The notes under the pieces were generated by a model that was not told where the DNA came from, did not search any database, and was given only the letters and a program-made list of their open reading frames with translations. This document shows, piece by piece, positions 31,580 to 39,546 of a stretch of DNA of 64,000 bases. This stretch comes from Anaerolineae bacterium (lineage in GTDB: Bacteria; Chloroflexota; Anaerolineae; 4572-78; J111). The stretch spans positions 36,874 to 100,873 of the forward strand of contig JAJVIM010000014.1 in NCBI GenBank assembly GCA_022071955.1, written 5' to 3'. Each line of letters starts with the position of its first letter. Position 1 is the first letter of the stretch. The position numbers and the translations under genes are program-made.

Positions 31580-33502
31580 TCAGCCAAAACCGCGGGAGCC
31601 GCCGCCACCACCGCCGCCGCCAAAGCCGCCACCGCCACTCCAGCCACCGCCCCCCCAGCCACCGCTGCTGGACGACGAAGCTGGCGGTGGCGGCGTGCTG
31701 GTCAGCGTGCTGCTGGCCGAATTGAGCAACGACCCCAGGCCGGCGCTCATACTCGACAGGGAGCTACCCAGGCTGCCGCTCATCTCCGACAGGTTGGGTA
31801 CGCCGCCACCGGCGCCGGCCAGCGGGCCGGGCGGGCCGCCGGCAGCAGTCATCGAACCGCCGCCGGTGGGCCGGTGATGGTGCGGGCCGTGGTAGCCGCC
31901 GTATGGCACAAAAACCGGCCCCCACCACGTTGGCGCGGGCGCATCCACCGCGGAGAACTGTTTGATCAGCCGTTTTTCCAGCCCAAAGGCAATGGCATAG
32001 GGCAGGTATTCCTGAAATTTCTCTTTAACGCCGTCAAGGTCGGCGTATTCATTAATGTTTTGCAGATACTTTTTAAAGGCCAGCCATTTGGCTGCTTCTT
32101 CCGCGCCTTTGGGTGTTTTGCGCGGCATGTGGCGGCCCACTACCAGCAGCATCACCATCGAAGCCAGCAGCCCCAGGCCGGGGCAAATAGCCGCCGGCGA
32201 AAAATCACCCAGCAAAATGAGCAGGCCGCAGGCGCTGATAAATGACACCACCATGCCCAGCACGGCCAGCCCCAGCCATTTCTGGCGGGTGCGTTCGGGG
32301 CTGGCGGGGAAAAAACCCTGCCGCACCAACTCCTGGTACAGCTCCTTTTTCAGCGGCGAAATGGCGGTGTAGAATTTTTCGCGCAAATCCTGCAAGCGGC
32401 GCTCGGTGCGATCGTTGCCAAACAGCCGTTTGAGCAGGTACTCTTCGTGGGGATAGCGGGCCAGGCTGGCATCCTGCAAATGAAAAATAAAATCGCGGCT
32501 CATGCCAAACGTGCCGGTATTTTGTTTTTCTTCCATGCGGATTGCGCCGCGCTGGGCCAGATCAAACAGGCTGGCCATAATGTCTTTGAGGTCGGCGTGC
32601 TCATCAACCAGCGTGCCAACCACCCCGGCCGGCAGATCGCCGGGCGGCTCGGAAACGTACTCCGGGGCCAACACCGAGTCATCGCGGCCACGGGTGTACC
32701 ACAGCAGATACACGCCCACCGGTCCGCCAATCAGCACAGCCAGCCCCAGCACGCCCATCAAAACACCCACCACCGGCCCCCACTGCCGGCGCAAATCATC
32801 CGAAGCCTGCCAGGCCGGCGGCTCGGCCTGCACCGCGCCGTGCGGAAATTGCACCCGCACCTCCAGCTCCTCGTCGGCGGCGATGTTGCTGGCGGTAAAA
32901 ACCACCGCGCCCCGGTCGGTGTAGCTGGCCCCGTCGATGGGGTGGCCGTAGGCGTCAACCACCAGTTGGTTCTTGCTGAACGTGGCCGGCGGGGTCACGG
33001 TAATTGTAGCGCTGCGGATGGGGAAATTGTGGTCGGGCGGGATAGCTTTCCACCAAACCTGGTCGCCATCGGGGTAAATGCGCATGCCGCCTTCAACCCG
33101 GTAGCGCAGCGCGTAGGTGTGGCGGCTGTTGGCGGTGGGCGGAAAATACCAGGTGATTTCCAGATTGCCCTCGTTAACGGCGCTGGTAAAGCCGTACTCG
33201 GCGGTGGAGTTGGGCGCGTACTGGCGCAGGCTGCCGTCCGGCATAATTTCGGCCATGCTAACGTCGGTGATGCGCTCAACGCGGTCCAGCGGGATGGCCG
33301 CAAAGCCAAAGCGAAACGTGCCGCTGGTGAATTGGATTTCCTGAATTTCCTCAACCTGCATGTCGCCGTTTTGCTGCGCGGTAATATTGACATCGTAGCG
33401 GTTCCAGACCAGGGTTTTATCCTGGGCCAGCGCCGCCAACGGCCACAGCAGCAGCGACAACAGCACAATCAGCAGGGGAAAATAGAGGCGTTTTTGTTGC
33501 AT
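31580..33502 (-). CDS. DUF2207 predicted membrane protein
   Basis: The 640-residue protein has a signal peptide (FPLLIVLLSLLLWPLAALA), then the DUF2207 extracellular domain (VWNRYDVNITAQQNGDMQVE, the FRFGFAAIPLDRVERITDV stretch). One membrane span (VVGVLMGVLGLAVLIGGPVG), a cytosolic part and two further spans near residues 405-455 follow. The last 35 residues are a Gly/Ser/Trp run (SSGGWGGGGWSGGGGFGGGG) as in many members. Function of the family is unknown. The minus-strand orientation follows from the signal peptide and the domain order. Confidence 0.9.
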   Translation of the reverse strand: MQQKRLYFPLLIVLLSLLLWPLAALAQDKTLVWNRYDVNITAQQNGDMQVEEIQEIQFTSGTFRFGFAAIPLDRVERITDVSMAEIMPDGSLRQYAPNSTAEYGFTSAVNEGNLEITWYFPPTANSRHTYALRYRVEGGMRIYPDGDQVWWKAIPPDHNFPIRSATITVTPPATFSKNQLVVDAYGHPIDGASYTDRGAVVFTASNIAADEELEVRVQFPHGAVQAEPPAWQASDDLRRQWGPVVGVLMGVLGLAVLIGGPVGVYLLWYTRGRDDSVLAPEYVSEPPGDLPAGVVGTLVDEHADLKDIMASLFDLAQRGAIRMEEKQNTGTFGMSRDFIFHLQDASLARYPHEEYLLKRLFGNDRTERRLQDLREKFYTAISPLKKELYQELVRQGFFPASPERTRQKWLGLAVLGMVVSFISACGLLILLGDFSPAAICPGLGLLASMVMLLVVGRHMPRKTPKGAEEAAKWLAFKKYLQNINEYADLDGVKEKFQEYLPYAIAFGLEKRLIKQFSAVDAPAPTWWGPVFVPYGGYHGPHHHRPTGGGSMTAAGGPPGPLAGAGGGVPNLSEMSGSLGSSLSSMSAGLGSLLNSASSTLTSTPPPPASSSSSGGWGGGGWSGGGGFGGGGGGGGSRGFG

Positions 33503-33520
33503 GTGTGACTCCCGTAGAAA

Positions 33521-33560
33521 TACAATTACGAATTACGAATTATGAATTACGAATTGTTAA
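33521..33560. repeat. AATTACGAATT tandem-like tract
   Basis: Four near-copies of AATTACGAATT lie between DUF2207 and the GH2 gene. The same string type occurs inside the GH2 gene at 34278-34330. Confidence 0.7.
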
Positions 33561-33636
33561 CCACCCGCCATTCGCTACCCGCCACGGGCAACCCGTAATA
33601 ATTATAACTCAAATAGTAACCGATGGCACAAACACG

Positions 33637-35973
33637 CTACCACAGCGCCCAATGGGCCAGCCAGCGACGCAGTTGCAGCCGCCGGCTGTTAGCAGAGTCA
33701 TCGTGCCAGCCGAGCGGATAGTGATTTTCGCTGAGCACGGTGTCGCCGTGGCGAAGGGTGGCGATGAGCCACTGCGGCGCGGCGGTAAATTGATGGCTGA
33801 AGCGGCCCGCGCACACCGCGCTGTCGGCGGGCAAGTTGGGTAATGGCGACTGGTGAACGATGAATTTTGAATGGCGAGTGGTCAGGCTGATGTGCAGGTT
33901 GTTCGCCGCCACCGGGTGCGGCCAATCGTTGATGAGCCAGATGTCGGCGGCAAAGGTATCGCCGGGCTGCCAGCGCCGCCCCACCGGAAAACTGAGGCTG
34001 ACCAGTACCGGCGTGTACCACGTTTTGAGCCGCTCGAAGGCCAGTTTTGGCCGGCCAAAATAATCGATAATCGCCCAACTGACCGCCGGCCACGGCTCGT
34101 TGAACTGCCACAGGCACACGCCGCCGGCTTCGGCTTTGCGCCGGCGCATGTGCTCGATGGCGGTTTGCAAGGCAACGGCCTGAGCCAGTTGGGAGTTTTG
34201 AGGTGTGAGTTTTGAATTTTGAATTTCACGTTGGGGGTGGGTTGAATTGTCCGGCGATCCAACTTCAGCCAAATTTTCGTCATTCATAATACGTAATTCG
34301 TAATTGGCCATTGGTAATTGATTATTGAACAGCGGAGCGTAGCGAGCCAATTTGTGCGGGTCACCGAAATAAGCCGGCAAATTGCTCATTGTTAATTGTT
34401 CATTGTTCATTGATAGAGCTTGCAGGCCAAACTCGCTGAGAAAGGCAGCCTGTTCCTGCTGATAAGCGGCGATGGGCGCGCCGCCGTGCCACACGTGCCA
34501 GTTGTGGGCGTCGCCGGGGCCGGGCGAAGTGGGAATGAACGGCCGCGTGCCATCGAATTGGCGCACCAGCCGGGCCAGCGTGGCCAGCAGCGGCCGGTTG
34601 CGGGCGCGGCTGAATTCGTTGCCGCCGCACCACACCGCCAGCGAAGGGTGATGGGCCAACTGCCGCACAATATCGCCGCACTCACGGGCCACCAATTGCA
34701 GATAAGTCGGGTCGCGCGAAAACGCGCCCAAAAATTCACAGGCAAAGGGGAACTCCTGCCACACCAGCAGCCCCAACTCATCGCACAAATCATAAAACGC
34801 CGATTTCTCCCGCAGGCCGCCGCCCCACACCCGCAGCAAATTGGCGCTGCAGTCGCGGGCTTGGGTCAGCAACCGGCGGTAATCGGCGGGGCGCAGATGG
34901 CCGGGCAGGCTGTCGGCGGGCACCCAGTTGAGGCCGCGGGCAAATTCGCGCCGGCCGTTAACCCGCAATTGCCAGCCCCGCTGCTCGATGGTGCGAAAGC
35001 CGGTGCGCCGCGTCACCACATCGAGCGGCCGGCCGGCGGGACCGGTCAGCGTTACGGTGACATCGTATAAGTGCGGGAAGCCGCGATCCCACGGCTGCCA
35101 CAGAGCCACGGGCGGCAGGGGGCAGCGCAGAGCGACCTCGCTGCTGCCGGCCGGCAGGCGCAACGAAAAACGAAACGGGCCAACGGCATCGGCCTGAAAA
35201 TTGGCCGGGGTAACAGTGACCTCGGCGGTGGCGGGCAGGGGGCGGGCGGCATCCAGCGAAAGCTGAAGGTGGAGGGCTGAAGGCTGATGATTATCCCCTG
35301 CCCCCTGACTCCTGACTCCAAACTCCTCAATGACCACCGGGCCGGTGATGAGCAGTTCAACATCGTCCCAAATGCCCATCGCGCGGATGGGCGGGGCAAA
35401 ATCCCAGCCAAAAGACATCTGGCATTTGAGAGTGGCGGTACGGTTGGGGTAGATGCCCACCCAACTACGGTAGAGCCTTTGGCCGGCCATTTGCCACAGT
35501 TTTTGCAGCGGCGACAGCCGGCGGGCGGGCAGCGCGCCGCTGCCCCACAGGCGCACGGCCAGTTCCAGCGGGCCGGCGTGGGCGGCGGCGGTAATGTCGA
35601 TGAGTTGATGGGAGAACATGCCCTCGTGGCGGGCCACTTCCGCGCCGTTAACAAACAGCGCCGAGAGGTAGTCGATGCCGTGGAAGCGCGCAAAAACGCG
35701 CCGGTCGGGGGCCAGCTCATCAAGCTGCAGCAAACGCCGGTACCACCAATCCACATTTTCTACCCACTGGCTGGCCGGCCAGCCCTCGGGGGAGTAAGGG
35801 CTGGGGATGCGGCCCAACGCCAGCAAATCGGTGCGAACATTGCCGGGGACGGTAGCCGGCAGCCACTCGGTCACGGCGGGCAGATCAAAGGCGTTGGGCG
35901 CGGCGAAGGCTTGGCGCGCGACCTGGCCCATTTGCCAGCGGGAATCGTTGAGGCTGATAACGGTGCGGGACAT
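33637..35973 (-). CDS. Glycoside hydrolase family 2, beta-mannosidase-like
   Basis: The 778-residue protein follows the GH2 order: sugar-binding jelly roll (LNDSRWQMGQVAR, then WWYRRLLQLDELAPDRRVFA and FHGIDYLSALFVNG), immunoglobulin-like domain, then the TIM barrel. The barrel has NLLRVWGGGLREKSAFYDLC, acid/base Glu in LAVWCGGNEFSRARN and the likely nucleophile in FLSEFGLQAL. LWQFNEPWPAVSWAIIDYFG also matches beta-mannosidases. No signal peptide is seen, so it acts inside the cell. At least five stretches look like repeat-derived insertions in frame, for example MANYELRIMNDEN and SMNNEQLTMSN. The ATG is at 35973; an aldo/keto reductase gene lies 65 bases upstream. Confidence 0.88.
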   Translation of the reverse strand: MSRTVISLNDSRWQMGQVARQAFAAPNAFDLPAVTEWLPATVPGNVRTDLLALGRIPSPYSPEGWPASQWVENVDWWYRRLLQLDELAPDRRVFARFHGIDYLSALFVNGAEVARHEGMFSHQLIDITAAAHAGPLELAVRLWGSGALPARRLSPLQKLWQMAGQRLYRSWVGIYPNRTATLKCQMSFGWDFAPPIRAMGIWDDVELLITGPVVIEEFGVRSQGAGDNHQPSALHLQLSLDAARPLPATAEVTVTPANFQADAVGPFRFSLRLPAGSSEVALRCPLPPVALWQPWDRGFPHLYDVTVTLTGPAGRPLDVVTRRTGFRTIEQRGWQLRVNGRREFARGLNWVPADSLPGHLRPADYRRLLTQARDCSANLLRVWGGGLREKSAFYDLCDELGLLVWQEFPFACEFLGAFSRDPTYLQLVARECGDIVRQLAHHPSLAVWCGGNEFSRARNRPLLATLARLVRQFDGTRPFIPTSPGPGDAHNWHVWHGGAPIAAYQQEQAAFLSEFGLQALSMNNEQLTMSNLPAYFGDPHKLARYAPLFNNQLPMANYELRIMNDENLAEVGSPDNSTHPQREIQNSKLTPQNSQLAQAVALQTAIEHMRRRKAEAGGVCLWQFNEPWPAVSWAIIDYFGRPKLAFERLKTWYTPVLVSLSFPVGRRWQPGDTFAADIWLINDWPHPVAANNLHISLTTRHSKFIVHQSPLPNLPADSAVCAGRFSHQFTAAPQWLIATLRHGDTVLSENHYPLGWHDDSANSRRLQLRRWLAHWALW

Positions 35974-35987
35974 AATTTTGATGGAGG

Positions 35988-36022
35988 CAGGGTTTTGGCC
36001 GGCAAAACCGGTCAAAACCCTG
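35988..36022. repeat. Long hairpin between the aldo/keto reductase and GH2 genes
   Basis: CAGGGTTTTG and CAAAACCCTG flank an inner CCGG/CCGG stem. It lies 15 bases before the GH2 ATG, where a ribosome site would be expected but none is obvious, so it may affect GH2 translation or end the upstream message. No T-run is present. Confidence 0.5.
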
Positions 36023-36038
36023 TCAATTGATTGGGAAG

Positions 36039-37007
36039 CTATTCGTGTTCCAAAACCGGGTGGGGCTGGTACAGCTCTTCCAGAAAAGTGAGTTCGTCAT
36101 CGCTCAGGCTGATGTCAACCGCGCCGATGGCGTCTTCCAGGTGGGACAGTTTACTGGCCCCAATGACCGGCGCGTTCACGCCGGGCTGGTGCAGCAGCCA
36201 GGCCAGAGCCAACTGAGCCGGCTTAACGCCTTTACGCTGGGCCAAATTGGCTAACCGGTCAATAATAGCAAAGTCGTTTTCCTGCCGGTACAGGTGTTTA
36301 GCGTAATCGTCGGTTTCAAAGCGAACGGTGTCGCGTTTGCGGTTGCCGGCCAGCAGACCGCGGGCCAGCGGACTCCAGGGCAAAATACCGATGCCTTCGG
36401 CCACGCACAGGGCGTTCATTTCGCGCTCTTCTTCGCGATAGATGAGATTGTAATGATTTTGCATGGCCACAAAACGGCTCCAGCCGCGGTTATCGGCCAA
36501 ATACAGGGCTTTGGCAAACTGCCAGGCAAACATACTCGACGCGCCGAGGTAGCGGGCTTTGCCCTGCCGCACAATATCGTTGAGCGCCTCCAGCGTCTCT
36601 TCAATGGGCGTTTCGTAATCCCAGCGGTGAATGTAGTACAGGTCAACGTAATCGGTGTTCAGCCGCCGCAGCGAGGCATCAATCGAATCCAAAATGTGCT
36701 TGCGCGACAGGCCGCGGTCGTTGGGGCCGGAACCCATTGGCCAGTAAACTTTGGTAGCGATAATTACGTCCTCGCGGCGAACGCATTCGTTGAGCAGCCG
36801 GCCGGTCACTTCCTCGCTCACACCCAGCGAGTACATATTGGCCGTGTCAAAAAAGTTGATGCCGGCCTCGATGGCGCGCTGAACAATGGGCCGGGCGTCG
36901 GCTTCGGATTGGGTCCACGGCCGCCAATTGGGGTCGCCATAGGTCATCATCCCCAAACAAATTTTTGACACTTTGAGACCGGTCTGGCCAAGTCTGGTGT
37001 ATTGCAT
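36039..37007 (-). CDS. Aldo/keto reductase
   Basis: The 322-residue protein has the AKR barrel signatures: MQYTRLGQTGLKVSKICLGM, EAGINFFDTANMYSLGVSEE (catalytic Asp and Tyr), KVYWPMG with the catalytic Lys, and YIHRWDYETPIEETLEAL with the catalytic His. It reduces carbonyl compounds with NADPH. It is nearest to the YajO/YhdN-type group. The ATG at 37007 is preceded by GGAGC. Probably co-transcribed with the GH2 gene 65 bases downstream. Confidence 0.92.
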   Translation of the reverse strand: MQYTRLGQTGLKVSKICLGMMTYGDPNWRPWTQSEADARPIVQRAIEAGINFFDTANMYSLGVSEEVTGRLLNECVRREDVIIATKVYWPMGSGPNDRGLSRKHILDSIDASLRRLNTDYVDLYYIHRWDYETPIEETLEALNDIVRQGKARYLGASSMFAWQFAKALYLADNRGWSRFVAMQNHYNLIYREEEREMNALCVAEGIGILPWSPLARGLLAGNRKRDTVRFETDDYAKHLYRQENDFAIIDRLANLAQRKGVKPAQLALAWLLHQPGVNAPVIGASKLSHLEDAIGAVDISLSDDELTFLEELYQPHPVLEHE

Positions 37008-37088
37008 ATTCAAGCTCCTTAATTTAATTGGTTTTGGCGTGGTTCTGTAAGGGCCAATAACATTTTGAACACAGGTGGACGAAACTTT

Positions 37089-37183
37089 CACCGCAAAGAA
37101 CGCAGAGAACGCAAAATTTTTATTATTTCTTTACAATCTTCACCTGCACTGCGCGCAGGCGCAAGTGTGCGTCCTCTGCGGTG
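37089..37183. repeat. 95-bp element with imperfect terminal inverted repeats
   Basis: CACCGCAAAGAACGCA at the left end and the complement of CACCGCAGAGGACGCA at the right end match at 14 of 16 positions. The interior is AT-rich and then GC-rich, with no reading frame. It may be a small non-autonomous mobile element or a hairpin repeat; no target-site duplication is clear. Confidence 0.45.
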
Positions 37184-37220
37184 TTCAATATCGTCTTGAC
37201 CACTACAGTTTTGACGTGGT

Positions 37221-38015
37221 TCACTTGCCCTGCCAGTTGGCGGCACGCTTTTCAACAAAGGCGGTCATGCCTTCTTTCTGATCCTCGGTTGAAAACAACG
37301 CGTTAAACAACCGACGTTCGTCGCGCAGGCCAGCGGTCAGTAGCAGTTCAAACGCCTGATTGACGGCTTCTTTACCCAACTGCACCGCTACCGGCGCGCG
37401 GCCAGCAATATCGGCGGCCAGTTTGATGGCTTCAGCCAGGTAACTATCCACCGGCGCTACCCGGTTGACCAGCCCGTAGCGCAGCGCCTCGTCGGCGGTG
37501 AGCCGCCGGTCGTTGAGCACAATTTCCATAGCAAGGGCTTTGCCCACGGCGCGGGCCATACGCTGGGTGCCGCCGCCGCCGGGAATGATGCCCAAATTGA
37601 TTTCCGGCTGGCCAAACCGGGCGGTTTCCGAAGCCACAATCATATCGCAGGCCAGGGCCAGTTCGCAGCCGCCGCCCAAACACCAGCCGCTCACCGCCGC
37701 AATGACCGGCTTGCGAATGTGCAGCAACTGGTCCCAATAATCCAGAAATGGCATGGCCATCATCTCTACCACCGACGCCTGGGCCATCTGTTTGATATCG
37801 GCTCCGGCAGAAAAAGCGCGGTCGCTGCCGGTAATCACGGTACAGCCCAGGCCGTCGTCGCGGTCAAACTGGCGCAGTACAGCAAGCAGTTCGGCCATTG
37901 TTGGGCTGTTGAGCGCGTTCATGGCCGCCGGGCGGTTGAGCTGGATAATTCCGACTCTGTTTTGCCGGCGCACAATAATATTTTCGTAGGCCTCGGAAGT
38001 TGTTTGATCTGCCAT
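37221..38015 (-). CDS. Enoyl-CoA hydratase/isomerase family protein
   Basis: The 264-residue crotonase-fold protein has the oxyanion-hole motifs AFSAGADIKQMAQ and GWCLGGGCELALACDMIVAS, followed by EINLGIIPGGGGTQRMARAV. The second catalytic Glu position reads I/P context as in bona fide hydratases (NLGIIPGGGG), so a short-chain enoyl-CoA hydratase is likely, though the family also includes isomerases and thioesterases. A promoter lies at 38060-38088. No other beta-oxidation gene adjoins it. Confidence 0.9.
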   Translation of the reverse strand: MADQTTSEAYENIIVRRQNRVGIIQLNRPAAMNALNSPTMAELLAVLRQFDRDDGLGCTVITGSDRAFSAGADIKQMAQASVVEMMAMPFLDYWDQLLHIRKPVIAAVSGWCLGGGCELALACDMIVASETARFGQPEINLGIIPGGGGTQRMARAVGKALAMEIVLNDRRLTADEALRYGLVNRVAPVDSYLAEAIKLAADIAGRAPVAVQLGKEAVNQAFELLLTAGLRDERRLFNALFSTEDQKEGMTAFVEKRAANWQGK

Positions 38016-38059
38016 AGGTCACCTTTGCTTGATGGTTGGGTTTGGATTGGATGAGCCGT

Positions 38060-38088
38060 ATAGTACACCAGCCTTGGCCGGTGGGCAA
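38060..38088 (-). promoter_or_regulatory. Sigma-70 promoter of the enoyl-CoA hydratase gene
   Basis: On the minus strand TTGCCC and TACTAT are separated by 17 bases, about 45 bases before the ATG and just after the upstream terminator. Confidence 0.55.
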
Positions 38089-38132
38089 CAAAAAAGAACC
38101 CACCAACCCTGGGCACAGAGTTTGGTGGGTTC
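38088..38132 (-). terminator. Terminator of the small-gene cassette
   Basis: On the minus strand GAACCCACCAA pairs with TTGGTGGGTTC across a 15-base loop and is followed by TTTTTTGTTG. It closes the DUF5317 transcript. Confidence 0.85.
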
Positions 38133-38158
38133 AATCCTCCCAGCGAGATGAAGCTGGC

Positions 38159-38728
38159 TTATGTAAGTTGACTGGCGTCTGATATCGAGACTCGCTTTGG
38201 TGCGGCTCTAAACAGGAACCGGGCCACACCGGCAATTAACAGGAGGTCACCAATGCTGACCGCCCAACGACGCCAGGGCAAGGCTACAGGGATGATATCA
38301 GATAGCAGCCACAAATGGGTTTGCTCGTAGGGGAGAACGGTATTTTTACCAGATGGCACCAGCGCCAATGCAGGGTCGCCTTTAACATAACTGGCTATTT
38401 CCGGTGTAACAGGCATCCAACCACCGTTGGCAAGCATAACCAGGGTATTGAGGAAAATTCCCAGGGCAAATAACCGCGCACCTGGCAGGTGACGATTAGC
38501 CCAAACCAATAACAAAGCAGCGGTATGGCTCAAAACAAGTAGCGCGGTATGCAGAATTGATCGCTCAGAGTCGGTCACAACCAATGTCCATTGCAGGACA
38601 AATAACACCACCGCAGCAACCACCAGTTTCCAACCGCCTCGAAATTCAATGTAGCCGATGTGCTTGAGTTCTGGCCGGAAATACAGGGCCAGAATTATGA
38701 GCAACACCGTGGCATACAACAAAATCAT
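38159..38728 (-). CDS. DUF5317 membrane protein
   Basis: The 189-residue protein has about five membrane helices and the DUF5317 features NGGWMPVTPE, GKNTVLPYEQTHLWLLSDII and WAVSIGDLLLIAGV. The family has no known function. It is last in a four-gene minus-strand cassette (39440-38159) and begins 3 bases after the 89-residue protein. The position behind a leader-like peptide gene makes a transport or processing role possible, but this is inference. Confidence 0.85.
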   Translation of the reverse strand: MILLYATVLLIILALYFRPELKHIGYIEFRGGWKLVVAAVVLFVLQWTLVVTDSERSILHTALLVLSHTAALLLVWANRHLPGARLFALGIFLNTLVMLANGGWMPVTPEIASYVKGDPALALVPSGKNTVLPYEQTHLWLLSDIIPVALPWRRWAVSIGDLLLIAGVARFLFRAAPKRVSISDASQLT

Positions 38729-38731
38729 AAT

Positions 38732-39001
38732 CTAACACTCACCATTTGTTGGGACAGAATTTGATTTGGAGTCCGGGTACAATTTGCCGCCTTGCCTGTA
38801 ATCTTCTTTGAGTGGGTCTGTGGCGGAATGTTCAACGCTTTCCTCGATATTGCTGGCCATCCGCTGCCAGTAAGATTGCCAGGCATTCTCGGCCCGTTCA
38901 ATCTCCTGGCGGACTAGTGCCAGTAATCGGGAAGCATCATGTTCACTTATTTCAAGAACAATTTTTCGGCCATCCACGGTCGACCGACCATCTCTATTCA
39001 T
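38732..39001 (-). CDS. Hypothetical 89-residue protein
   Basis: A hydrophilic protein with one amphipathic helix (ISEHDASRLLALVRQEIERA) and a polar, disordered C-terminus (GGKLYPDSKSNSVPTNGEC) ending in Cys. I know no family for it. The start at 39001 (MNRDGRSTVDGRK) was taken as the first ATG; a longer upstream start at 39028 is possible. Ends 3 bases before DUF5317, which supports it as a real operon member. Confidence 0.6.
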   Translation of the reverse strand: MNRDGRSTVDGRKIVLEISEHDASRLLALVRQEIERAENAWQSYWQRMASNIEESVEHSATDPLKEDYRQGGKLYPDSKSNSVPTNGEC

Positions 39002-39079
39002 AATGCGCGTAGCTGAAGCAGAAATCACAAAAGTTACCTCCCCACGCCAACTGACTGACCAAGCAGTATTCCCCCTCGC

Positions 39080-39295
39080 CTATCGCCGCAGCAGGAGTTG
39101 TTGTTTGATTTGATAGGCATACTCTTTTAAGTTTGTCGCGTGAATGCCTGCCAGAATTTCAACATCCTCAGGCGGTAAATTCATGCCCATCAGCGCATCC
39201 TGGGGGCTAGCGAGGAGTCGGTTTCTGAATACAACGTTTGCGCTGGCTTTGATGAGGACATTTGAAATGGCAGGACGGTTGGGTACGGTTTTCAT
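39080..39295 (-). CDS. Small NHLP/Os1348-like leader protein
   Basis: The 71-residue protein (ATG at 39295, GGAG upstream) contains VVFRNRLLASPQDALMGMNL, then PPEDVEILAGIHATNLKEYA. The pattern FR-x-x-LL-x-x-P-x-x-AL-x-x-x-x-L is that of Nif11/NHLP-type and Os1348-type leaders of ribosomally made, modified peptides. The tail (IKQQLLLRR) gives no Cys/Ser/Thr-rich core, and no modifying enzyme lies near. It could be a self-standing member of the fold rather than a precursor. It lies 13 bases after the 43-residue membrane peptide gene. Confidence 0.6.
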   Translation of the reverse strand: MKTVPNRPAISNVLIKASANVVFRNRLLASPQDALMGMNLPPEDVEILAGIHATNLKEYAYQIKQQLLLRR

Positions 39296-39308
39296 TTTTT
39301 CTCCAAAA

Positions 39309-39440
39309 TTAAGCGCCACTGACATCGTGCGGCGCAGCGCCGGCCAGCATCGCCAAAACCATTGTACCTAAAATAAAGATCAGCCGGGCTGTCGGATCGT
39401 TCCAAAATTTAACCATTGAAGCCTTAATTTGCTGTGACAT
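39309..39440 (-). CDS. 43-residue membrane peptide
   Basis: An ATG at 39440 is preceded by a very good AGGAG site. The frame reads MSQQIKASMVKFWNDPTARL, then a hydrophobic helix (IFILGTMVLAMLAG) and APHDVSGA before TAA. It is the first gene of the cassette and is too short for usual gene finders. The strong ribosome site and tight spacing (13 bases) to the next gene support it. The function is unknown; toxin-like or signal-peptide-like roles are open. Confidence 0.55.
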   Translation of the reverse strand: MSQQIKASMVKFWNDPTARLIFILGTMVLAMLAGAAPHDVSGA

Positions 39441-39546
39441 TTTCATCTCCTGTAGCTCGTAAAAATTATTTATCATGAGCATAACAGGCCGGCTCTTACA
39501 CTTCTCAGTATGCCTACGCGAAATTTCACCGGAGGCAAATGAAAAT

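Noticed and set aside
31448..32245. 265-residue plus-strand frame opposite DUF2207
   Set aside because: The Ala/Thr/Pro-rich composition is the reverse of the DUF2207 Gly-rich tail; it also reads through a 28-bp palindrome.
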